DNA of 39,334 nucleotides from a virus: positions 1 to 39,334 of IMG/VR virus record IMGVR_UViG_3300025132_000100; one strand, written 5' to 3'. Position 1 is the first letter of the stretch, and each line of letters begins with the position of its first letter. The translations under genes were made by a program, and so were the position numbers. Below the pieces are notes generated by a model. That model worked only from the letters and a program-made list of their open reading frames with translations, did no database searches and had not been told where the DNA came from. Shown here piece by piece: positions 25,689-31,325 of this stretch.

Positions 25689-25929
25689 ACAAACCTCTCT
25701 TTGCTATTAGTGAATCAATATGAGAATCCACTTGTGATTCTAAGTGGTCTTGTTCAGTTTGTTCTATTTTGGGATTGTATACACCTGTCTTTTCTAGTTT
25801 TTCAAAACAATCAGGACATACAGGCATTTCACGATGTAATCGTACTAATTCGCCTGTAAATGGGTGTTTTTTATAGTCTGTGACTTCTTCAAAATAAATC
25901 ACAGCAGTTGGATGATATGTGCATCTCAT
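25672..25929 (-). CDS. Small zinc-binding-like protein, 85 aa
   Basis: Begins MRCTYHPTAVIYFEEVTDYK and has PVCPDCFEKL, so a C-x2-H and C-x2-C could form a zinc knuckle. The C-terminus is helical. Its leader AACGTAGGAGTTA and element B lie just upstream, so it opens the block 25929-25032. Function unknown. Confidence 0.6.
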   Translation of the reverse strand: MRCTYHPTAVIYFEEVTDYKKHPFTGELVRLHREMPVCPDCFEKLEKTGVYNPKIEQTEQDHLESQVDSHIDSLIAKRGLYGNTK

Positions 25930-25932
25930 ATT

Positions 25933-25975
25933 TAACTCCTACGTTAGTTTTATATATCATAGATAAAGGAAACAG
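25933..25975 (-). promoter_or_regulatory. Early element B plus leader
   Basis: Leader AACGTAGGAGTTA at 25933-25945; 18-base element CTGTTTCCTTTATCTATG at 25958-25975 (minus). A hairpin CAGTAG/CTACTG directly precedes the element on the minus strand, so it also resembles a terminator for the upstream gene. Confidence 0.6.
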
Positions 25976-26021
25976 TAGAGCCACTACTGCTATTTATTTA
26001 CGATGTGTTATTTATTTTAAA

Positions 26022-26744
26022 TCAAATCAAAAACTCAGATTTAGTTAATATCTTTTTTGGTGAACTTTTCCAGTCTAACAAAATAGAACACATGGTATTA
26101 ATTTGTTTGTCTTTGTATTTGTAAATGACTGGAAAACTCATGTAATGATCTCCAACTACAAATTTGAATGATTCAAATAATGATGGTAAAGTATTTGATA
26201 TTTTCTTCAATAGTTTTTTTGAAGAATTATCTATTATTTCATCAATAGGATGACTATCCATATGATACCATCTGGAATTATCAAAGTAGTTGTGATTTTT
26301 AGGTAAGCCTAATAGTTTTTCTAGTTTTTTAGAATCTTTGGTAATGTTTATTTTACGCTCCATCTTTTTAAAACTAAGAACATTTCTAACATGAACAGTA
26401 GATGTCATATCTGCATTAATGTCTTCCCATTGCAATTTTTGAATAGGTTGATTTGTTAAATAAGATTTAAAAGTTTCAAGCATTACTTCTTGTTGTTCTA
26501 TTTTATCTTTTTGCAGTTTAATGATATATTTACTATCCAATTCCATTTTACTTCCGCTAATTTCAACAGTATTGTTAATTTCATTAAAATAACGTTTTTC
26601 TATTTTCATTAGATTTGATTCATTAGGCTTTTCTCCATTCAACCAATTATATAAAGTTCTTCTGGATACTCCTGTATTAGTAGAGACTTTAGAAAGTGGT
26701 ATATCTGTAGATTTAAGCCATTTTATTACTCTTATTTCGTTCAT
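26022..26744 (-). CDS. HTH transcription regulator (possible repressor), 240 aa
   Basis: Residues about 12-38 form a helix-turn-helix: LSKVSTNTGVSRRTLYNWLN, with the XRE-like 'GVS..TL.NWLNG' recognition part. The rest is helical and charged, of unknown fold, possibly for oligomerisation. GGGG lies 5-6 bases before the start at 26744; a longer frame to 26819 lacks it. In a temperate phage with an integrase this is the best repressor candidate, but no LexA-type cleavage motif is visible. It faces a 254-base control region. Confidence 0.68.
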   Translation of the reverse strand: MNEIRVIKWLKSTDIPLSKVSTNTGVSRRTLYNWLNGEKPNESNLMKIEKRYFNEINNTVEISGSKMELDSKYIIKLQKDKIEQQEVMLETFKSYLTNQPIQKLQWEDINADMTSTVHVRNVLSFKKMERKINITKDSKKLEKLLGLPKNHNYFDNSRWYHMDSHPIDEIIDNSSKKLLKKISNTLPSLFESFKFVVGDHYMSFPVIYKYKDKQINTMCSILLDWKSSPKKILTKSEFLI

Positions 26745-26763
26745 ATTATCCCCTTTTGAACGT

Positions 26764-26850
26764 GTGTAATATATAATTATTGTTGCACATAACCTAGCAA
26801 TATTTGCTTTTATATGCACATATTACGGCATTTGTTTGTTTGTATTACAC
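26764..26850. promoter_or_regulatory. Possible operator region upstream of the HTH gene
   Basis: Contains TGCACATA twice (26784-26791, 26815-26822) and an inverted pair GTGTAATA (26764-26771) / TATTACAC (26843-26850). Repeats next to a regulator's start are typical operators. No clear consensus promoter is visible. The region 26745-26998 has no gene I can support. Confidence 0.4.
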
Positions 26851-26886
26851 AATTATTATCTTGTTAAACTGACTCCTAGCTTGTTG

Positions 26887-26949
26887 CTCCTCTTTAAAAT
26901 AAAAGAGGGAGTTGACATAAAAAATAAAGGGTACGAAGTACTCCTTTTT
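26887..26949 (+). terminator. Competing hairpins, attenuator-like
   Basis: AAGAGGGAGT (26903-26912) can pair upstream with CTCCTCTTT (26887-26895) or downstream with ACTCCTTTTT (26940-26949); the second arm ends in T. A hairpin GGGTAC-GAA-GTACTC also spans 26929-26943. The G-U pairs favour a plus-strand RNA starting in the control region. Confidence 0.4.
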
Positions 26950-26984
26950 AATAAAAGACTACCCAAGATAAACTCAGGTAGTCT
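26950..26984 (-). terminator. Intrinsic terminator of the 110-residue gene
   Basis: AGACTACC pairs with GGTAGTCT (26956-26963/26977-26984). On the minus strand the stem is followed by TTTATT. It lies 15 bases past the stop at 26999. Confidence 0.65.
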
Positions 26985-26998
26985 AATATTATCAAACG

Positions 26999-27331
26999 TT
27001 AGTTGTTCAATGGTCTTGCTATCATAAAGCGTACTGATTTACCATCTTTTGATAGATTTTCAGTATCTTCAAGAATACGCAAGTTGTTTGGAACTAGATG
27101 TTCTTCTATAAAACTACTAAGTTCTTTAGCAGAACTATCTTTTAATGTCATCCAAAGATTAAAGAACATATTATCATCTTTACAGTTTAAGATGTCTGAT
27201 ATTGTAGCCTTATCATTTTCCCACACACCATCATCATTTTTCTTAGACCATTGTATCCAAAAAGATGACTTATTAGCATTGTTCTTTATAACCTCACGAA
27301 CATCCTTTAATACACTTTTTAGTTTTTTCAT
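26999..27331 (-). CDS. Hypothetical protein, 110 aa
   Basis: Basic helical N-terminus (MKKLKSVLKDVREVIKNNAN), then SSFWIQWSKKNDDGVWENDK and a C-terminal region with LVPNNLRILEDTENL. It has its own leader, identical over 19 bases to the major capsid leader, and a terminator after it, so it is a one-gene transcript. Function unknown. Confidence 0.6.
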   Translation of the reverse strand: MKKLKSVLKDVREVIKNNANKSSFWIQWSKKNDDGVWENDKATISDILNCKDDNMFFNLWMTLKDSSAKELSSFIEEHLVPNNLRILEDTENLSKDGKSVRFMIARPLNN

Positions 27332-27334
27332 TTG

Positions 27335-27386
27335 TAACTCCTACGTTGGTTAGTTTTGGCAGAATTGCCAAAGATTAAGGAAGCAG
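27335..27386 (-). promoter_or_regulatory. Early element C plus leader
   Basis: Leader 27335-27347, hairpin TTTGGCA/TGCCAAA 27355-27372, element CTGCTTCCTTAATCTTTG 27369-27386. The minus-strand leader plus start is AACGTAGGAGTTACAAATG, identical to that before the capsid gene at 35660. Confidence 0.6.
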
Positions 27387-27403
27387 TAAATACTACTTAT
27401 TTG

Positions 27404-27733
27404 TTAGTCTTGCATCAGATAAAATGGGTTTCTGATACCAAGTTTTGGTAGTTTATCTTTTAGTTTAACATACCAAGGTGTAGTAGCCTCGATAAGTTTA
27501 TCTTCCATATCGTGTCTTTCTCTTCTGTATTCTCCGTTTAACTCAGAAAGATGCTTTACATCCTTTAACAATCTTTTTTTTGTATCTCGCAATTGTTTGT
27601 TTTCTTCAAGTACTTTTTTAATATCTCTTGATAGGTTGTTATTACTCATAGTTAGTTGTTTATATGAATCTATAAAACCATCAATATTGTTTTTAATTAC
27701 ACTTCTAGTATCTGAAGGCTCTGCTATTTTCAT
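27404..27733 (-). CDS. Coiled-coil protein, 109 aa
   Basis: Residues about 25-88 are a coiled coil (KKVLEENKQLRDTKKRLLKD). The end TPWYVKLKDKLPKLGIRNPF parallels KSKWYIKLFYKKENI of the coiled-coil protein at 17350-17706. GGAG is 6 bases before the start. Function unknown; a dimeric regulator or takeover factor is possible. Confidence 0.6.
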   Translation of the reverse strand: MKIAEPSDTRSVIKNNIDGFIDSYKQLTMSNNNLSRDIKKVLEENKQLRDTKKRLLKDVKHLSELNGEYRRERHDMEDKLIEATTPWYVKLKDKLPKLGIRNPFYLMQD

Positions 27734-27755
27734 TATTTACTCCGATTGATTAATT

Positions 27756-27773
27756 CATAGATTTAGGATACAG
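27756..27773 (-). promoter_or_regulatory. Early element D
   Basis: CTGTATCCTAAATCTATG on the minus strand, 22 bases before the start of the coiled-coil gene. The usual leader is reduced to CGGAGTAAATA. A hairpin GCTCC-TTATA-GGAGC lies just upstream (27784-27798). Confidence 0.55.
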
Positions 27774-27777
27774 TAGT

Positions 27778-27852
27778 CTAACCAGCTCCTATAAGGAGCC
27801 AGATAGACATACTTATTCCAATTATAAATGATGCAGTTAGAAAACTACACAT
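27778..27852 (-). CDS. Possible 24-residue membrane miniprotein
   Basis: A short frame MCSFLTASFIIGISMSIWLL, ending IGAG, is entirely hydrophobic and could span a membrane. It follows the 73-residue gene by 16 bases, with no clear ribosome site. It overlaps the hairpin of element D, so it may be chance. Confidence 0.3.
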   Translation of the reverse strand: MCSFLTASFIIGISMSIWLLIGAG

Positions 27853-27868
27853 TACAATGATGATTATA

Positions 27869-28090
27869 TCATGCAGCAGTTTCAATATTTGGTTCATTGG
27901 ATTTCCTCATATTATTGATACTGTTACGGATGTTTTGACAATGATATCTCACTAATTCTTGTGGTACATCATTATCTATTTCTTCTTTGATTGCTTTAGC
28001 ACTATCAACAGTTTTCTCAACTGCTATTGCTGTTACACCAAGTGTTAACCAACCAGCTATCTTTACAGATTCTGTAAGTTTTTCTAACAT
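27869..28090 (-). CDS. Hypothetical protein with one hydrophobic helix, 73 aa
   Basis: Residues about 10-26 (KIAGWLTLGVTAIAVEKT) form an amphipathic or membrane helix, followed by an acidic stretch and a Lys/Arg C-terminus. It has leader E (AACGTAGGAGTAA) and element E, and is the first gene leftward of the divergent control region, so it should be the earliest expressed. Function unknown. Confidence 0.58.
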   Translation of the reverse strand: MLEKLTESVKIAGWLTLGVTAIAVEKTVDSAKAIKEEIDNDVPQELVRYHCQNIRNSINNMRKSNEPNIETAA

Positions 28091-28093
28091 GAT

Positions 28094-28146
28094 TTACTCC
28101 TACGTTGATTAGTAATTAGGCACAATGCCATAGATGGAGGAAGCAG
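28094..28146 (-). promoter_or_regulatory. Early element E plus leader
   Basis: Leader at 28094-28106 (AACGTAGGAGTAA, one mismatch), hairpin GGCA-TTG-TGCC at 28119-28129, element CTGCTTCCTCCATCTATG at 28129-28146. Order and spacing match copy C. Confidence 0.6.
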
Positions 28147-28186
28147 TAGTACTATCTAGTTGTGTAGGGATTAGTATATGTATGGG

Positions 28187-28192
28187 TATAAT
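28187..28192 (+). promoter_or_regulatory. Possible -10 box (TATAAT)
   Basis: A perfect TATAAT. The best -35-like word, TTGTGT at 28160-28165, is 21 bases away, longer than usual. If used, transcription would begin near 28199, just before the structured block. Confidence 0.4.
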
Positions 28193-28211
28193 AGTGATGT
28201 ATATAGTTAGA

Positions 28212-28401
28212 GGTACTGAGTCGTAGACTCCTATGATTACTCATCTTGAGCGGGTGTGTGAGCGAAGCTTACACAGGGTTAGCTCGAAGAGTAATCGGGT
28301 GGGTTAACTAAGTGGGTGAACATAGTGAACACCTTGTAGTCAACGGATGATTTGAACTCAACGGTTTCAACCCTTGGTAACCCAAATCAATGGGGGGTAC
28401 C
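28212..28401 (+). ncRNA. Candidate large structured RNA in the divergent control region
   Basis: A GC-rich block inside the 420-base gene-free gap 28091-28510. Stems seen: GGTAC/GTACC closing (28212/28397); GAGTC-GTA-GACTC (28218-28230); a 62-base hairpin from GATTACTC/GAGTAATC (28235/28289), TTGAGC/GCTC-AA and GTGTGAGC-GAA-GCTTACAC (28256-28274); GGGTTA/TAACCC (28301/28378); GGTG/CACC (28315/28330). A G-U pair favours the plus strand. TCAACGG recurs at 28340 and 28358, so an origin is an alternative. Confidence 0.5.
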
Positions 28402-28510
28402 ACTAACATGTTTCTCTCACTCACATTCTAGATACATTTTTAAGCAGAGTACTGGAACTAAATAACTTTGTAGATGTTAAATATATATGTTAAGTTAAAG
28501 TATTACTTAA

Positions 28511-28717
28511 ATGGAATCTAAATTAAAAAGAAAATACGAAATATTCGATGTCCAGACAGGCAAATGGGAGGAGAAAATCATGACTGATGAGGAATTTGAA
28601 CATTTTAAAAGTCAAATGACTCAATCCCATGAAGAAATGGATGCTGAATATGAGATAATATCAAAGATAGTAGCTCAAAAGTTAGGATACGATCTAGATG
28701 ATGAGAGTAGGGATTAA
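28511..28717 (+). CDS. Hypothetical acidic protein, 68 aa
   Basis: First rightward gene. Reads RKYEIFDVQTGKWEEKIMTD then EEFEHFKSQMTQSHEEMDAE, a beta strand plus helix, like small phage proteins upstream of terminase. The ATG at 28511 has no ribosome site; an in-frame ATG at 28580 has GGGAGGAG 7 bases before it and gives 45 residues. The longer form is kept because its N-terminus looks coding. Function unknown. Confidence 0.5.
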   Translation: MESKLKRKYEIFDVQTGKWEEKIMTDEEFEHFKSQMTQSHEEMDAEYEIISKIVAQKLGYDLDDESRD

Positions 28718-28752
28718 ATAGTAGTGTATAGTTATCTATATAAAGTTATAAG

Positions 28753-28794
28753 ACTACTAATTAGTAGTGGATTACTAATTAGTAGTAGTTTTTT
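28753..28794 (+). terminator. Terminator between the 68-residue gene and terminase
   Basis: ACTACTAATTAGTA (28753-28766) pairs perfectly with TACTAATTAGTAGT (28773-28786) across loop GTGGAT, then a T tract at 28789-28794. Both arms contain the palindrome ACTAATTAGT. Confidence 0.7.
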
Positions 28795-28806
28795 ATTATA
28801 TAGTTA

Positions 28807-28820
28807 TAACTAATTAGTTA
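28807..28820. promoter_or_regulatory. Palindrome at the small-terminase start (possible operator)
   Basis: TAACTAATTAGTTA, a perfect 14-base palindrome, overlaps the first base of the ATG. Its core ACTAATTAGT is also at 28756 and 28774. No Shine-Dalgarno is visible here, so a bound protein or RNA fold could control the start. Confidence 0.45.
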
Positions 28821-29596
28821 TGATCAAGATAAAACGCAGGATTGATGGAAAAACAGCTTATTATGAGATACAAACAGAAGAAGAGGCACGTAAGAATAAA
28901 GTTGAATACGTGCATTGGAAGCATGCAGAGGTTGGTGAGTATGCAAATACCGATGATGGATACGTTGCTTTATGCTATAATAGGAAAGGTTACACAGATA
29001 AGAATGGAAAACTTAAAACCTTTGTTAAACTTACCTGTGGAGTTGGCTGGGTAACTCCATCTGCAAAAATAGAATTCTTAAAGAATCATGAACATGGAGT
29101 ATATAGCAAAACAAACCCTGCAAGAAAGTGGGATGAAGAAGAAGCTGGAAGAATGCGTTCTAAAGATACTGTTACCGCCTATGCACAAATGCTCATTAAT
29201 GATGGAAAAGTGGACTTTCACGCTCTTAGCAAGATATATAGACCTGACCAGAAAGAGCCAGTTGCAACAGTACGCAGATTCCTTAAACAGAAGGTAGCGA
29301 AAAAGATGGTTGAAGAAAAATTAAAAGAAATATTATCCAAAAAGAGTATTTCTAAAGAGTTTGCAGTAGACAACATAGTCGTTGCACTCAAAATGGCAGA
29401 AGAAAAAGGTGACGTAAACAATTTTTTAAAGGCAAATGACTATTTAATGGATTTGCTGGAGATGAAACCTAATAAAAAGATGATAACGGACACGATACAA
29501 GTAGATATGACACAGCAAATAGCCGATACTATAGCAAGAGAGGATAAAAGGCTTACTTTGCAAAGGAAAAGTGAAGAAAATGAAACGAGAGAATGA
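28820..29596 (+). CDS. Putative terminase small subunit, 258 aa
   Basis: Placed directly upstream of the large terminase. The C-terminal half is helical with KKSISKEFAVDNIVVALKMA then EKGDVNNFLKANDYLMDLLE, the helix-turn pattern of DNA-recognising small terminase subunits. The N-terminal part (residues about 1-90) has beta strands with Trp/Cys and an extra region of unknown role. Assignment rests on position and helix pattern, not on a firm motif. The gene ends with a 17-base overlap into the next. Confidence 0.62.
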   Translation: MIKIKRRIDGKTAYYEIQTEEEARKNKVEYVHWKHAEVGEYANTDDGYVALCYNRKGYTDKNGKLKTFVKLTCGVGWVTPSAKIEFLKNHEHGVYSKTNPARKWDEEEAGRMRSKDTVTAYAQMLINDGKVDFHALSKIYRPDQKEPVATVRRFLKQKVAKKMVEEKLKEILSKKSISKEFAVDNIVVALKMAEEKGDVNNFLKANDYLMDLLEMKPNKKMITDTIQVDMTQQIADTIAREDKRLTLQRKSEENETRE

Positions 29597-29795
29597 GACT
29601 GAATTAGATTATCAGGGAATAACAGAAGAAATACTAGTATCAGAGCAATTAGATGCTGCAATACGTGCTTTACACGTTATAGCAGTTCTGAAAGAAAGTA
29701 GTATAGAGATGCTAAACGCTTACGCTCTGGAGGCTTTAAAAGAGATAGAAACGCTGGGATACCATTACGATATGCATAAGCAATCTTTTAACTAA
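29580..29795 (+). CDS. Small protein between terminase genes, 71 aa
   Basis: Acidic helical protein (LDYQGITEEILVSEQLDAAI) ending in HKQSFN. The ATG at 29580 is used; a GTG nine bases earlier is possible. It overlaps the small terminase by 17 bases and ends one base before the large terminase start. No family is recognised; a packaging accessory is likely from position. Confidence 0.55.
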   Translation: MKRENETELDYQGITEEILVSEQLDAAIRALHVIAVLKESSIEMLNAYALEALKEIETLGYHYDMHKQSFN

Positions 29796-29796
29796 T

Positions 29797-31272
29797 ATGA
29801 AAGATAATGTTAAATACATTAAAGATAAATTAAAAAACAATATGATTATGTTCGGTAAGGTCATTATGCCGAATATGTTTTCCGTTCCTTCTCCGGAGTT
29901 CCACTACAAGATAGCAGAGGCTATCGTTAATGACGATAATAAACAAATAAATATTATTGCTCCCCGTGGTCACGCCAAGTCTTCTATCGTTGGCGGTGTT
30001 TATCCCCTTTTTCATATTATGAACCACGGTGGAGCAAAGCTTATTGTGCTGGTTTCACGTACACAAGACCATGCAATTAAATTGCTTGGAACCATAAAAG
30101 ACACCCTAGAGTACAGCAATTCTTTCCGACAGATTTATGGGTACTGGGGTCAGCACAATGCTAGGCAATGGGCAAAGAGTGAGATAGAATTAAAGGATGG
30201 TACGGTCATTATATGTAAAGGTACAGGCCAACAGCTACGTGGTATTAAGGTAGGCAGTCAAAGACCTACGCTTATTATAGTAGATGACCCTGAAGATGAG
30301 AATAATACCAAGACTGCAGAAGCTATGGAACAAAACCTTCGATGGTTGTTACAGAGTGCTGTTCCATCACTTGACCCAAAGAAAGGGAAGATCATTGTTA
30401 TTGGTACTCCACAGCATCAGCGATGTATGGTAGAGATACTTAAAGAAATGAAAGGCTGGAAGAACATGCATTTTAATCCAGACCTAAAAAAGAATATTGC
30501 ATTATGGGAAGAATGGCAGCCTATAAAAAAATTAAAACAAAAAAAAGAAGAATTAGAGTCCATAGGACGTAGTAGTGTATTTTATAGAGAGTACATGTGT
30601 CAGATCATTGGAGATGAAGACCAGTTATTTAAACTAGAGTATATACAATATCATGACTATGAACTTGAAATAGATGAATTAGGAAAACACTATTTATTAA
30701 AAAACGGCAAACGAATGCCTGTGAATGTATTCATGGGGGTTGACCCAGCTTCTTCAGTCCGTAAGACAGCAGATTACTCTGTAATTATGCCAGTAGCGGT
30801 AGATGAACAAAATAACAGGTATATTCTCCAGTATTACCGTAATAGGGCAACTCCCATGCAACTTGCTGAAAGCATCATAGAGTACTTTAAGTTATTTAAA
30901 CCTGTAAAGGTGCGTGTAGAGAGTGTAGGATATCAGGAAATGCTGAGAGAATACTTGAGGCAACGATGCGATGAAGAGAATATCTTTATATCTGGTCTAG
31001 AAATAAAAGAAAACCCTAGAACCAGTAAATCTTCAAGATTGGAGACCATGCAACCTTATTTTGCACAAAAGAAAGTACATATATTAGAAACTATGGAAGA
31101 ATTAAAGGACGAGCTTCTATTGTATCCTCGTGGTAAACATGATGACCTTCTAGACGGACTCTATTACGCTACTAAAAAATGTTATCCACCTGTCCATCAA
31201 GAAACTGAAATAAAAAACAAAAAAGTCGTTGACGACAATTACATAGATGACATAAGTTGGAAAGTTGCATAA
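29797..31272 (+). CDS. terL: Terminase large subunit, 491 aa
   Basis: ATPase: Walker A variant APRGHAKSS (residues 55-63) and Walker B LIIVDDPE (159-166) with the following acid. Motor C-motif region IIVIGTP. Nuclease: Asp316 in MGVDPASS, a middle acidic site near VRVESVGY, and the final DDLLDGLYY (Asp449, 450, 453). The protein cuts concatemeric DNA and pumps it into the prohead through the portal. Length is normal for the family. The start follows the previous stop by one base with no strong ribosome site, so coupling is likely. Confidence 0.93.
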   Translation: MKDNVKYIKDKLKNNMIMFGKVIMPNMFSVPSPEFHYKIAEAIVNDDNKQINIIAPRGHAKSSIVGGVYPLFHIMNHGGAKLIVLVSRTQDHAIKLLGTIKDTLEYSNSFRQIYGYWGQHNARQWAKSEIELKDGTVIICKGTGQQLRGIKVGSQRPTLIIVDDPEDENNTKTAEAMEQNLRWLLQSAVPSLDPKKGKIIVIGTPQHQRCMVEILKEMKGWKNMHFNPDLKKNIALWEEWQPIKKLKQKKEELESIGRSSVFYREYMCQIIGDEDQLFKLEYIQYHDYELEIDELGKHYLLKNGKRMPVNVFMGVDPASSVRKTADYSVIMPVAVDEQNNRYILQYYRNRATPMQLAESIIEYFKLFKPVKVRVESVGYQEMLREYLRQRCDEENIFISGLEIKENPRTSKSSRLETMQPYFAQKKVHILETMEELKDELLLYPRGKHDDLLDGLYYATKKCYPPVHQETEIKNKKVVDDNYIDDISWKVA

Positions 31273-31325
31273 TCTTGGAACTTTTACTTAAAGTAAAGGT
31301 TTAAGTAGATAATGCTCCTTTCTAT

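Noticed and set aside
26836-27027. 63-codon plus-strand frame in the control region
   Set aside because: It has no ribosome site and crosses competing hairpins and a terminator.
18629-28146. CRISPR array
   Set aside because: The repeats are leader and promoter-like elements spaced by genes, not regular spacers, and no cas genes are present.
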